From: CAVTWY01 sp963738575
GTDB taxonomy: Bacteria; Pseudomonadota; Gammaproteobacteria; Burkholderiales; Burkholderiaceae_C
Reading direction: 5' to 3'
DNA length: 64,000 bases
NCBI GenBank assembly: GCA_963738575.1
Contig: CAVTWY010000004.1
Location: 1,116,001 to 1,180,000, forward strand
Part shown: in pieces, positions 1 through 9,343 of the stretch
Layout: the number at the start of each line of letters is the position of its first letter
How positions within the stretch are numbered: position 1 is the stretch's first letter
Made by a program: the position numbers and the translations under genes
Notes under the pieces: model-generated
Database searches by the model: none
The model's input: only the letters and a program-made list of their open reading frames with translations
Told to the model about the DNA's origin: nothing

Positions 1-674
1 AGCGCGAGGCCATCCTCGACGGTAACGTCAAACGGGTGCTGACAAGGCATTCAGGGTTTGACGGTGATTTGAGCCGTGGCAGCGAAGTGAAGCGCCTTTG
101 GGACGTGGCCGAGGCCCTGCTGCCCGAAAGCGCGATCGAGCCCTACACCCAAGGATTGATGGACCTGGGCGCCAGCCTGTGCCTTGCGCGCAAGCCCCGT
201 TGTTTGGTGTGCCCCGTGGCCGATGATTGCAAGGCCAGGCAGGCTGGTGACCCTGAGCGTTACCCCGTGGTCACCGCCAAGCTCAAACGCAGCGAGCGCA
301 CCTCGGTGTGGTTGTGGCTTGAGCACCAGGGGCGGTTGTGGCTGATGCAGCGCCCTGCCACCGGCGTGTGGGCCGGGCTGTACAGCCTGCCTGAGTTTGC
401 CGACTTTGAAGCCCTGCGGCGGGCCACCCTGGGTTGGCCCGGCACCGGCGAAGCCATGCCGACGGTGCAACATGCGTTGACGCATTTTGATTGGACGTTG
501 CACCCGCGACGCTGGCATTTGCCTGCCGCGTTGGATGCGGGCAGCGTCGCGATGCTTGTCCAGCAGGTTGCGGGTGGTGCAAACGGGCGTTGGGCAACGC
601 CCACGGAGAGCTTGGAACTTGGTCTACCTACCCCTTGGCGACGGATGCTGCAATTGCGTGTAGCCGAGGCCTGA
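1..674 (+). CDS. mutY: A/G-specific adenine DNA glycosylase MutY, 3' part
   Basis: Removes adenine mispaired with 8-oxoguanine or G in base excision repair. The reading frame is already open at the window edge (codons from base 3 read REAILDGNVKRVL, typical of the MutY helix-hairpin-helix end), so the N-terminal catalytic part lies outside the window. The 4Fe-4S cluster ligands are visible as C-x6-C-x2-C-x5-C around bases 180-231. The C-terminal Nudix-like 8-oxoG recognition domain follows (LWLMQRPATGVWAGLYSLPEF, then HALTHFDW). It ends with TGA at 674 and converges with the LON-domain gene on the other strand. Confidence 0.95.
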   Translation, partial: REAILDGNVKRVLTRHSGFDGDLSRGSEVKRLWDVAEALLPESAIEPYTQGLMDLGASLCLARKPRCLVCPVADDCKARQAGDPERYPVVTAKLKRSERTSVWLWLEHQGRLWLMQRPATGVWAGLYSLPEFADFEALRRATLGWPGTGEAMPTVQHALTHFDWTLHPRRWHLPAALDAGSVAMLVQQVAGGANGRWATPTESLELGLPTPWRRMLQLRVAEA

Positions 675-703
675 ACGGCACCCCAGCCGCCGCCGCTGCG
701 GAT

Positions 704-1333
704 TCAGGCCACCACGCCCTTGTCCCGCAAATAGCGGTCCACCAACGAAAGCCGTACCAGCGGGTCTTGCAGCTCCATCAGTGACTGTTTGGCCACGATG
801 GGGATGGGCAGCAGCTCGCACCAGCGGTTGGCCACCCAGCCTGCGTTTTGCATTTGTGCGGGCTCGCTGTCGGTGGGGCCTTGCCCACCCAGCTCGTTGG
901 CCTCGCCCATTTCACGCAATCGCGCCAGCGCTTGGCCAAGTGCGGTGACGGTGGCCGCATGGGCGCTGTCGGGTGGAACGGATTCGTCGCCTTCGATGAG
1001 ATCCACTTGCGCCACCCACAAGCCGTTGTCGCGGCGCGTGGTGCTTTGGATGCGAAAACGTTGCATGCCTCGCGCACGCAGCAGCATGATGCCGGCCTGG
1101 GGCACGTCGACGTCCTCAAGGTTCGCGGTGACGCCCACCGACTCGAGCACCGCGTCGGTGCTGTCGGGGCGCTGCACCTCGGTGCCTCGCTTGAGATTGA
1201 CCACGCCAAACGGTGTGGACTGGCGCAAGCAGGTGCCCATCAAATCAAGGTACCGCGCTTCAAAAACCTTGAGGCGCAGTTCGCCCCCAGGGAACAGCAC
1301 ACTTTGCAGCGGAAACAGGGACAACTCAGCCAT
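704..1333 (-). CDS. LON N-terminal (substrate-binding) domain protein
   Basis: A 209-residue protein matching the stand-alone LON substrate-binding domain family. It begins LFPLQSVLFPGGELRLKVFEARYLDL, which holds the family signature (FPLxxVLFPGxxLxLxIFExRY), and it lacks the AAA+ and protease domains of Lon itself. Such proteins are small cytosolic proteins of unproven function. The start is the ATG at 1333. It lies convergent with mutY and downstream of rapZ on the same strand with a 39-base gap, so co-transcription with rapZ is plausible. Confidence 0.85.
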   Translation of the reverse strand: MAELSLFPLQSVLFPGGELRLKVFEARYLDLMGTCLRQSTPFGVVNLKRGTEVQRPDSTDAVLESVGVTANLEDVDVPQAGIMLLRARGMQRFRIQSTTRRDNGLWVAQVDLIEGDESVPPDSAHAATVTALGQALARLREMGEANELGGQGPTDSEPAQMQNAGWVANRWCELLPIPIVAKQSLMELQDPLVRLSLVDRYLRDKGVVA

Positions 1334-1372
1334 GGTGTGTTTCGAGTCGATTCACCCGCCGCTCAGGCGCAG

Positions 1373-2235
1373 TTATTCGCGCCCGTCCAGCTCGCGGTGG
1401 CGCACCAGCGTGTCTGACCGACCCGCCAAGCGCAGCGCCAATTGCTCGGCCATGTAAACCGAGCGGTGCTGGCCGCCCGTGCAACCGATGGCCACGGTGA
1501 GGTAGCTGCGGTGGTCGTTTTCAAAAGCGGGCACCCAGCGGTCCAAGAACTGTGTGATGTGGGTCAGCATCTCGCCCACCTCGGGCTGCATCTCCAAGAA
1601 CGTGCACACGGGCTCGTCGCGGCCGTTCATGGGGCGCAGTTCGCGCTCGTAGTACGGGTTGGGCAACACGCGCACGTCAAAGACAAAGTCGGCGTCCAGC
1701 GGCACGCCACTCTTGAAGGCAAACGACTCAAACACCAGGGTGAGGGCGGTGCTGCCTGCACCCACCATTTGCCGCACCCAGCTGCGCAGCTGCGCGGCGC
1801 GAAGTTGGCTGGTGTCAACCACGATCGAGACCTCGCGCAGGTCGGCCAGCAACTCGCGTTCGAGCTCGATGGCTTCCATCAAGGCGCGGTTGAGCGCATT
1901 GGGTTTGTTGGAGGTCGACAGAGGGTGCGGCCGCCGTGTCTCGGAAAACCGCCGCACCAAGGCGTCGGTGCTGGCGTCCAAAAAAATCGACTTGATGGCC
2001 ACGCCTTCGTCTTTGAGCTGTTGCAGCAGTGGCAGCAGGTGCGGTAGCGACCCCGCGCTGCGCACGTCCACGGCCACGGCGATGTGGCGGTGCGGGTGTC
2101 GGCGTGGCGCTGCTCCAGCTTCAAAAAGGTCCGCAGCAGTTCGGGCGGTAAGTTGTCGACGCAGAAAAAGCCCGCGTCCTCCAAGGCATGCAGCGCCACG
2201 GACTTGCCAGAGCCTGAAATGCCGGTGACCAGCAC
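1373..2235 (-). CDS. rapZ: RNase adapter protein RapZ (YvcJ family), frame-broken
   Basis: GTP/ATP-binding protein that in enterobacteria presents the small RNA GlmZ to RNase E. The N-terminal Walker A GISGSGKS and the motif FCVDNLPPELL are read in one frame (2235 down to about 2095). The remaining two thirds, including SIFLDAS, the C-terminal GCTGGQHRSVY signature and the end RHRELDGRE, are read in another. The shift falls near 2085-2100, where codons for DTR run into IAVAVDVRSAG. With that shift repaired the length fits the family (about 285-290 residues). I start at GTG 2235; a start further upstream is possible because the sequence above it is also irregular. Probably intact in the organism. 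Confidence 0.85.
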
Positions 2236-2361
2236 GACCTCGGTCGGGCTCGGTTGCGGGAGGGGCAGCAGTTTTGGCCTTGCTTGCCGCCGCTGGAATG
2301 GCGTCGTTATGCGGGAGGCGCTTGTCTGCGAGGCGGGCGGGACTTTGAGGGCAATGGGTCG

Positions 2362-4164
2362 TCAAGGATGGCCATCATGCGCGATTAGATGCTTGGGTGT
2401 GTTGCGGTTGGGCTTATGCCCTTGGATGCGGGGGGCTTTGCGGGCACTTGTGGCGGGGGGCACCGCCGACACCGTGCTTTGCGCGCGCTTCAAGAGCTCT
2501 TGAGCGTGCGCCACCGACGTCGTCAGCTTTGTCGCCGCCCAGCATGCGCGCGATTTCGGATACCCGCTCGTTGCTCGGCAGGGCGCTTACGTTACTTGGT
2601 CGTTCTACCGTCGGTGCAGCCTTGCTTTGCCACCACGTAATGGTGGTTGGCGCTGGCGGCCACTTGGGCCAGATGGGTAACGGCCAGCACTTGGCGGCCT
2701 TGCCCCAGCTGCTGCATCAATTGCCCCACGGTGTCGGCCACCGAGCCGCCAACGCCGGCATCGATCTCGTCGAAGATCAGGGTGTCAGCGCTCTGCGCCG
2801 CCTTTGCTTGCGCTCGCTGGCCGTTACGGCAATGGCCAAGGCCAAACGCGACAGCTCGCCACCCGACGCCACCTTGCCGATGGCGCGCGGCGCGCTGCCC
2901 GCATGGCCAGCCACCAAAAACTCGGCACCGACTCCAGCCCGTGCGCTTGGGGCTGGGCAGCGCGTCCAGCTGGATGGCGAACTGGCCGCCACCCATGCCC
3001 AAGGCTTGCATCGCGGCCGTCACGGATGTGGCCAGCTGCGGTGCGGCAGCTTTTGCGGGCTTTGCTCACCAGCTTGGCTTCGTCCAAGAACGCGCGTTCG
3101 GCCGGCAGCGGCGGCTTGCGTCAGCGCTGCCGTGTCGCCTGCCGCGTCCATGGCTTTGCAACGCTAACTTCCAAGTGGCGTGCAAGGCTGGCCAGCTCGG
3201 CGGGTGGGGTGCGAAGCGCTTGTGCCAGGCCCATCCAGGACGACAAGCGTTCGTCCAGTTGCGCCAAGCGCTGCGGGTCCAGGTCGGCGTGTTGCAGGTA
3301 GCTGCGCAGCGTGTGCGACGCGTCGTTCAAGTTGCGCTTGCGCGCTGCGCAGCACGTCCAGCGCCGCTTTGCAAGCGCGGCGTCCACGTCCACCACCTCG
3401 ATCGATCGCGTTCGTCGCGCGTGCCACCAGGGCCTGCGGCGTTGTCGTCGGCTTCGCCATGGCGGCTTGGCGGTTTGGCGGCGTCGATCAGGGCTTGGGC
3501 GTGCGACAGGCGCTTGTGTTCTTCGTTCAGCTCGGGCCACTCATCAGCGCCGGGGTTGAGCTTGTCGACTTCGCTTATCTGCCAGGTCAGGCGTTCGTGT
3601 TCGCGTTCACGGTCGCTGGCTTGGGCGGTGGCCGGGTCGAGGGCGCGCAGCGCTTGTTGCCAACGCGTCCAAGCGGTGCCTGCAGTGGCGCTGGCGTGCA
3701 CGCCGGCAAATGTCCATCAAGCCACAGCCGCACGGCGGCGGGGCGCGTCAGGCTTTGCCAAGCGTGCTGGCCGTGGATGTCCACCAGGTGGTCAGCGGCT
3801 TCGCGCAGCTGCGTCACGGTGGCGTTGGCACGCCGTTGATCCAGGCGCGGCTGCGGCCTTGGGCGTCGATGCTGCGGCGCACCAGCAGGGTGGTGGGGTC
3901 GTCGGCGCGGCATGAAGCCGGCTTCGTCCAGCCAGGCTTGAAGTGACGCGGGGGCGTCGAAGGTGGCGGCGATGTCGGCGCGCGCGTGCGCCCTCGCGCA
4001 CCACCAGCGGCGTCGCCGCGCCCGCCCAGCGCCAGTTGCAAGGCGTCGATCAAGATGGATTTGCCCGCGCCGGTTTCGCCCGTCAACACCGAGAACCCAC
4101 CGGCAAAGTCAACGTCCAGTTCGCGCACGATCACAAAGTCATGCAGCGACAAGTGTCTCAACAT
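2362..4164 (-). pseudogene. recN: DNA repair protein RecN, heavily frame-broken as given
   Basis: SMC-like ATPase of recombinational double-strand break repair. Conserved blocks appear in order but in changing frames: MLRHLSLHDFVIVRELDVDF and Walker A GETGAGKS near 4164-4050, HLVDIHGQHAWQSL near 3800-3750, the coiled-coil region with HERLTWQISEVDKLNPG near 3600-3540, LRSYLQHADLDPQRL near 3310-3250, then LIFDEIDAGVGGSVADTVGQLM (Walker B and D-loop) and QVLAVTHLAQVAA near 2800-2650. At least eight frame changes occur in 1.8 kb, and one is clearly a single extra base at 4006. Because all domains survive, sequence error is more likely than decay. I take ATG 4164 as start since family members begin MLRxLxLxDFVIV; the stop at 2362 is tentative. 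Confidence 0.8.
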
Positions 4165-4236
4165 GCGTGCATCTGCTTCAATGTCCAACCACCAACGGGC
4201 GACTCAGCAGCCCGGTGCGACGCGGGCGCCGCGCCC

Positions 4237-5112
4237 TTAAACCACGCCTTCATACCAACGCAATTTGCGCCGCAAGGTGGCGTAGTAGCTCCACCCCGTG
4301 GGGTGCAAAAAACGCACGCGGTGCTGCGAGCGGTTGACGCGCATCTTGTCGCCATGCTGCAAGCTCGTCAGGCTTTGCATGTCAAAGTTGCAGGCGGCGT
4401 CTTTGCCGGCCACCACCTCGAGTTGAATCGTCATGTCGGCCGGCAAAATGATGGGGCGGTTGGACAGCGTGTGCGACGCAATGGGCACCAGCACCCAGCC
4501 CGCAATGCGCGGGTGCAGCAGCGGCCCGCCCGCCGACAGCGCGTAAGCCGTGGAGCCCGTGGACGACGCGATGATCACGCCGTCGGCACGCAAATTGGCC
4601 ACAAACTCATCGCCCACGTCAACGCGCAACTCGACCATGCCGGCCGTGGCGCCGCGGCTTAGCACCACGTCATTCAGCGACAGGCCTTCAAAAATGCAAA
4701 CGCCGTCGCGCCACACGCCACCTTCAAGCATGGTGCGTTCGTCCACCGCGTAGTCGCCCGCCAAGATGGGGGGCAGGGTGTCGCGCACGCGGTCGAGCGG
4801 GATGTCGGTGATGAAGCCCAGGCGGCCGTGGTTGATGCCCACCAGGGGCACGTTTTGGGGGGCCAACTCGCGCGCAATGCCCAGCATGGTGCCGTCGCCG
4901 CCCACCACCACGGCCACGTCGCAGTGTTGGCCCATCTCGGCGGTGGTGTGCGCGGGGTAGTCGGTGATGCCGGTGTTTTCAGCGGTGTCGCGGTCAAGCA
5001 CCACGTGGTAGCCGGCGGTGGTGAGGTAGCTCGCAATGTCGTCCAGCAACGGGCGCATGCCCTGCGCCTGGTATTTGCCAAAAAGAGCAACGCGGCGAAA
5101 GGGGTTGGACAT
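4237..5112 (-). CDS. nadK: NAD kinase
   Basis: Phosphorylates NAD+ to NADP+ in the cytosol. The 291-residue product carries the family motifs: VVGGDGTMLGIAR (GGDG active-site loop), NHGRLGFITDI, and SSTGSTAYALSAGGP. I use ATG 5112 (MSNPFRRVALFGKY) rather than the longer upstream option because the 20 extra residues have no family similarity. It is divergent from hrcA with a 70-base gap and sits upstream of recN on the same strand, the order usual in Comamonadaceae. The frame is intact. Confidence 0.95.
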   Translation of the reverse strand: MSNPFRRVALFGKYQAQGMRPLLDDIASYLTTAGYHVVLDRDTAENTGITDYPAHTTAEMGQHCDVAVVVGGDGTMLGIARELAPQNVPLVGINHGRLGFITDIPLDRVRDTLPPILAGDYAVDERTMLEGGVWRDGVCIFEGLSLNDVVLSRGATAGMVELRVDVGDEFVANLRADGVIIASSTGSTAYALSAGGPLLHPRIAGWVLVPIASHTLSNRPIILPADMTIQLEVVAGKDAACNFDMQSLTSLQHGDKMRVNRSQHRVRFLHPTGWSYYATLRRKLRWYEGVV

Positions 5113-5182
5113 GCTGGGAATTAAACCATAGGGTGTGCCCGCGCCAAGGGGCCCGGCGCGCGCTCCGTACAATGGTTTAACG

Positions 5183-6202
5183 ATGGATGACCGTGCCCAC
5201 TCCCTGCTGAAGACCCTGGTTGAGCGTTACATCGCCGACGGCCAGCCCGTGGGCTCGCGAACCCTGTCGCGCGCCTCGGGTTTGGAGCTTTCGCCCGCCA
5301 CCATCCGCAACGTGATGGCCGACCTGGAAGAGGCCGGCCTGATCGCCAGCCCCCACACCAGCGCCGGGCGCATCCCCACCGCCCGCGGGTACCGCTTGTT
5401 TGTGGACACCATGTTGACGGTGCGATCGCGCGACGCCGACACCCCCGCCAACGACGTCACCGCGTCGCACCTGGTGGCCGACCAGCCGCAGCGCGTGATC
5501 ACCAACGCCGCCCACCTGCTGTCGAGCCTTTCCAGCTTTGTGGGCGTGGTGACGGCGCCGCGCAAGGCCAGCGTGTTTCATCACATCGAGTTCATGCGGT
5601 TGGGGGAGAAGCGCGTGCTGGTGATTTTGGTGGCCCCCGACGGTGACGTGCAAAACCGCGTCATCTTCACCGCCAACGACTACAGCAGCGCGCAGTTGGT
5701 GGAGGCCACCCAGCACGTCAACGCCCATTACGCCGGGTTGGACATCGAAGCCATCCGCATCAAACTCAAGCACGAGATCGACGCCCTGCGCGGTGAAATC
5801 GCCACGCTGATGCAAGCCGCCGTGCAAGCCGGCACCGACGCCGAAGCCGAGCGCACCGAGCAAGTGGTGGTGTCGGGCGAGCGCAACCTGCTGACGGTGC
5901 AAGACTTCAGCAACGACTTGGGGTCGCTGCGCAAACTCTTCAACGTGTTTGAGCAAAAGACGCAACTGATGCGCCTGCTGGACGTCAGCAGCCGCGCCGA
6001 GGGCGTGCGCATCTACATCGGCGGCGAAAGTGGCATGGTGCCCTTTGAAGAGCTGTCGGTGGTCACCGCCCCCTACGAAATCGACGGCCAGGTGGTCGGC
6101 ACCCTGGGCGTCATCGGCCCCACGCGCATGGCCTACGACCGGATGATTCAGATCGTGGACATCACGTCGCGGTTGGTGAGCAACGCGCTGTCCACCAAGT
6201 AA
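5183..6202 (+). CDS. hrcA: Heat-inducible transcriptional repressor HrcA
   Basis: Represses class I heat-shock genes (groESL, dnaK operons) by binding CIRCE elements. The product is 339 residues. The N-terminal winged helix is clear (RAHSLLKTLVERYIADGQPVGSRTLS, then SPATIRNVMADLEEAGLI and HTSAGRIPTARGYR). The C-terminal HrcA core includes IGGESGMVPFEELSVV and GTLGVIGPTRMAYDRMI. ATG 5183 gives MDDRAHSLL, which is the normal start. The frame is intact. A TACAAT hexamer at 5168-5173 could be a -10 box, but I see no clear -35. Confidence 0.96.
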   Translation: MDDRAHSLLKTLVERYIADGQPVGSRTLSRASGLELSPATIRNVMADLEEAGLIASPHTSAGRIPTARGYRLFVDTMLTVRSRDADTPANDVTASHLVADQPQRVITNAAHLLSSLSSFVGVVTAPRKASVFHHIEFMRLGEKRVLVILVAPDGDVQNRVIFTANDYSSAQLVEATQHVNAHYAGLDIEAIRIKLKHEIDALRGEIATLMQAAVQAGTDAEAERTEQVVVSGERNLLTVQDFSNDLGSLRKLFNVFEQKTQLMRLLDVSSRAEGVRIYIGGESGMVPFEELSVVTAPYEIDGQVVGTLGVIGPTRMAYDRMIQIVDITSRLVSNALSTK

Positions 6203-6235
6203 GAAATCCCCAGCGTCTCTACAATCGGCAGTGGC

Positions 6236-6312
6236 GGGCCGTTAGCTCAGTTGGTTAGAGCAGAGGACTCATAATCCTTTGGTCGCTGGTTCAAGTCCAG
6301 CACGGCCTACCA
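6236..6312 (+). tRNA. tRNA with CAU anticodon (probably Ile2, possibly elongator Met)
   Basis: A 77-base cloverleaf with encoded CCA. The acceptor stem GGGCCGT (6236-6242) pairs with ACGGCCT (6302-6308), the anticodon loop is CTCATAA, and the T arm is GCTGG-TTCAAGT-CCAGC. Initiator features are absent. The anticodon-distal part (TTGGTCGCTGGTTCAAGTCC) resembles enterobacterial ileX, whose C34 is modified to lysidine, more than metT, so tRNA-Ile2 is my preferred reading. The island begins directly at its 3' end. Confidence 0.93.
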
Positions 6313-6313
6313 A
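6301..6313 (+). repeat. Left copy of 13-bp direct repeat (tRNA 3' end, candidate attL)
   Basis: CACGGCCTACCAA, the end of the tRNA acceptor strand plus CCA. The identical 13 bases occur at 13745-13757 in the same orientation. tRNA 3' ends are common integration sites, so the pair may mark an element of about 7.4 kb. No integrase is visible in between. Confidence 0.5.
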
Positions 6314-6378
6314 CCCCGAATGAATTTGGTGGGTCAGGCGCGTGTTGCGGCACCCTTATCCCAGTGAACAGAATCGCA

Positions 6379-6735
6379 ATGTCCAATCCCGATTCACTTA
6401 GCGACCTTGCGCGCCAGCTTGATCAGTTCAGCAACGAGCGGGACTGGAATCAATTTCATTCCCCCAAGAACCTGGCCTCGGCACTCGTGGTTGAAGCGGG
6501 TGAACTCCTTGAACACTTTCAATGGTTGACGGAGGACCAAAGCCAAGCGTTGACACCCCAAAAACTTGAGGCCGTGAGCGCCGAAATCGCCGACGTGCTG
6601 CTCTATTTGGTTCAGTTGTCGACGGCGCTCGGGATCAATCCAGTCGAAGCGGCTCGGGCAAAGATCCAACTCAACGCGCAGAAGTACCCAGTTGAATCGG
6701 CTCGCGGCAAAAGCAAGAAATACGACGAACTTTGA
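6379..6735 (+). CDS. MazG-like nucleotide pyrophosphohydrolase
   Basis: A 118-residue all-alpha NTP pyrophosphohydrolase of the MazG / RS21-C6 (dCTPase) type. The metal-binding motifs are EAGELLEHFQW (ExxE-type helix) and EIADVLLYLVQL (ExxD), both intact. Family members hydrolyse (d)NTPs to monophosphate and pyrophosphate. I choose ATG 6379 (MSNPDSLSDL); a GTG at 6364 would add five residues. It is the first gene after the tRNA. Its stop is 13 bases from the likely TTG start of the next gene, so the two are probably co-translated and functionally linked. Confidence 0.85.
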   Translation: MSNPDSLSDLARQLDQFSNERDWNQFHSPKNLASALVVEAGELLEHFQWLTEDQSQALTPQKLEAVSAEIADVLLYLVQLSTALGINPVEAARAKIQLNAQKYPVESARGKSKKYDEL

Positions 6736-6748
6736 TTGGTCAACTGTT

Positions 6749-9187
6749 TTGATCATTTACCAAGCTAGCAAACAACAGTTTTTGCACCACGCGCTGCGTG
6801 ACGACATTGAGGTGGTGATGTCGAAACACTTCCGTAGCGCCACCGGCTACGGCGTAAGTCCTTCCGAGATTCAGTCCTGGAAGCACTCGCTGATGGAAAT
6901 GGCCAAGGTGTTGGGTGATGAAGAGATTCCCACAGACGCTGGGGTGGCCATTGAGTACCAATTGCCTCAAAGCTCGAAGCGGATTGATTTTGTGATCACT
7001 GGCGAAGACGCCGCTGCTCGTACCAAGGTGATCATTGTTGAACTCAAGCAATGGTCCGCATCTCGGCGCAGCGACAAGGATGGTATTGTTTGGGCAAGGC
7101 GTGGTGGGCGCACGGGCGAACGCGAGGGCACGCACCCTTCCTACCAAGCTTGGTCTTATGCAGCGTACTTGCAGGACTTCAATGCTGCGGTGCAAGACGG
7201 CGCAATGACGCTTCAGCCTTGCGCTTATTTGCATAACCATCCGCGAGACGGTGAAATTGATCACCCGCATTACCGTGAACACATGGAGCGCGCGCCGCTG
7301 TTCCTCGCGCGCGAGCGCCTGAAACTGCAAGCGTTCATCCGCGAGCATGTGCGCCACGGTGATCGCAAGGGCGCGCTGTATGCCATCGAAAACGGTCGGA
7401 TTCGACCTTCCAAGATGCTCATCGATAGCGTGGCTGGCTTGCTCCAAGGCAAGCCCGAGTTTGTGTTGATCGATGATCAGAAAGTGGTCTTTGAAACGAT
7501 ACTCAAAGCCGACGAAAAGGCTTCGTTGAAGAAGCAAGTGGTCATTGTTCAAGGTGGCCCTGGCACGGGCAAGTCCGTGATTGCAATCAACCTTTTGGGC
7601 GCGCTAGTTGCACGCAAGCGCAACGCACGTTACGTCTCCAAAAATGCAGCGCCCCGCGCTGTCTATGAAGCCAAGCTGGCAGGCACTTTCACCAAAACTC
7701 GCATTGGCAATTTGTTCAGTGGGTCAGGTGCTTTTGTGGATGGTGAGGCAGACAGGTTTGACACACTGATTGTTGACGAAGCCCATCGCCTCAACGCAAA
7801 GAGCGGGTTGTACCGAAATTTGGGTGACAACCAAGTCAAGGAGCTGATTCGATCGTCGTGTTGCACAGTGTTTTTTGTGGACGATAATCAACGCGTCACC
7901 TTGCTCGACATTGGCCAAACTGAAGAGCTACGGCGCCAAGCGGACGCTGTGGGAGCCGAAGTCACCGAGTTGGCGCTGTCCTCGCAGTTCAGGTGCAATG
8001 GCTCGGACGGCTACCTGGCGTGGCTGGACAACACGCTTGACATCCGTGGCACCGCCAACCCAACCTTGGATGGTGCTGAATACGACTTTCGTGTCTTCGA
8101 CAACCCGGCAGACATGCATGCGCTGATCGCGCTTAAGAATCGCGCGAACAACCGTGCGCGGGTGGTGGCGGGCTACTGTTGGAAATGGCCAAGCAAAAAG
8201 GACGAAAAGACTTGGGACATCGACATGCCCCAATTTGGCTATCAGCGCCGATGGAACCTTAGTCAAGATGGAAGTTTGTGGATCGTGACGCCCGGCTCGG
8301 TGGAGCAGGTGGGCTGCATTCACACTTGCCAAGGCTTGGAGCTTGACTATGTGGGTGTCATCATCGGCCCGGACCTCGTCTACCGTGACGGCCGCATCGT
8401 GACTGACGCGACCAAGCGGGCGTCCACTGACCAATCTGTCAAGGGACTGAAGGCCATGCTCAAGACTGATAGAGCAAGGTCTCTGGCCTTGGCGGACTCC
8501 ATCGTCAAGAACACTTACCGGACGTTGATGACGCGCGGCATGAAGGGCTGCTTTGTGTACTGCACGGATACGCCGTTGGCGGATTTTCTTCGATCGCGAT
8601 TGAGCGCTGTGCGCCGGAACCAGAATCCCGCGGACGCCAACCCAGCGGTTGCCGCGTCCTTCACGACATCGACAAAATCCAACGTGATTCCGCTGATCTT
8701 CGTGTCGAAGAAGGAAAGAGATGAAGGCATCCGGGCCGTACCCCTTGTTGAGTTGAAAATTGCCGCAGGTGCGTTTGCAGACTCAGCCGCTTTGGAGCGT
8801 GAGGCTACTGAGTGGGTGTCGCTGCCCGATTGGGTGCGATCCCAGCCCGGATTGTTTGTGGCGCAAGTGGTGGGCGAGTCGATGAATCGCTTGATTCCCA
8901 ATGGTGCTTGGTGCTTGTTCCGAGCCAATCCATCTGGAACGCGAGAGGGCAAAGTGGTCGTGGTTCAGCATCGCGCCATTGCGGACTCCGAGACTGGTGG
9001 GCAATACACCATCAAACGCTATTCGAGCGAGAAGGTGTCTGCTGACGACGGCGGGTGGCGACACGAGCGGATCACGCTTAAGCCCGATTCAGATCGGGTC
9101 GAATTTGAGCCGATTGTTCTTGAGCTTGGCGATGACGATGAAGGGTTTTCTGTGGTGGCTGAGTGGCTATTGGTTTTGCCTATTTAG
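6749..9187 (+). CDS. PD-(D/E)XK nuclease / Schlafen-group-3-like helicase (DUF2075) / S24-like peptidase fusion
   Basis: An 812-residue multidomain protein. The N-terminus carries a restriction-fold core: IDFVI with D80, then VELKQW with E98 and K100. The centre is a P-loop ATPase/helicase of the DUF2075 (SLFN group 3 helicase) family: Walker A GGPGTGKS at 269-276, Walker B LIVDEAH at 340-346, and the family signature SSQFRCNGSDGYLAWL. After about residue 640 comes a LexA/S24-like domain with the nucleophile in VGESM (S711) and a lysine in YTIKRY (K756), a plausible Ser-Lys dyad. No ATG exists at the 5' end; TTG 6749, just after the MazG-like gene, fits best (TTG 6692 is the alternative). Nuclease, helicase and protease in one chain beside a nucleotide hydrolase suggests defence, but the function is unproven. 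Confidence 0.85.
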   Translation: MIIYQASKQQFLHHALRDDIEVVMSKHFRSATGYGVSPSEIQSWKHSLMEMAKVLGDEEIPTDAGVAIEYQLPQSSKRIDFVITGEDAAARTKVIIVELKQWSASRRSDKDGIVWARRGGRTGEREGTHPSYQAWSYAAYLQDFNAAVQDGAMTLQPCAYLHNHPRDGEIDHPHYREHMERAPLFLARERLKLQAFIREHVRHGDRKGALYAIENGRIRPSKMLIDSVAGLLQGKPEFVLIDDQKVVFETILKADEKASLKKQVVIVQGGPGTGKSVIAINLLGALVARKRNARYVSKNAAPRAVYEAKLAGTFTKTRIGNLFSGSGAFVDGEADRFDTLIVDEAHRLNAKSGLYRNLGDNQVKELIRSSCCTVFFVDDNQRVTLLDIGQTEELRRQADAVGAEVTELALSSQFRCNGSDGYLAWLDNTLDIRGTANPTLDGAEYDFRVFDNPADMHALIALKNRANNRARVVAGYCWKWPSKKDEKTWDIDMPQFGYQRRWNLSQDGSLWIVTPGSVEQVGCIHTCQGLELDYVGVIIGPDLVYRDGRIVTDATKRASTDQSVKGLKAMLKTDRARSLALADSIVKNTYRTLMTRGMKGCFVYCTDTPLADFLRSRLSAVRRNQNPADANPAVAASFTTSTKSNVIPLIFVSKKERDEGIRAVPLVELKIAAGAFADSAALEREATEWVSLPDWVRSQPGLFVAQVVGESMNRLIPNGAWCLFRANPSGTREGKVVVVQHRAIADSETGGQYTIKRYSSEKVSADDGGWRHERITLKPDSDRVEFEPIVLELGDDDEGFSVVAEWLLVLPI

Positions 9188-9343
9188 AGAAGCCGGTTGC
9201 CCTATTCCCAAGGAGCACGCTTGCCTCAATCCCGCTGCAGTAGTGAACCGCCCCCGGATTGAACTAACTGGAGTTGGAGTTCCCCTGTTTCCCCGGAGGG
9301 CCTGCTATGAGGCAGAGCCTTTGCAGAGCACGACAATGCCTCG

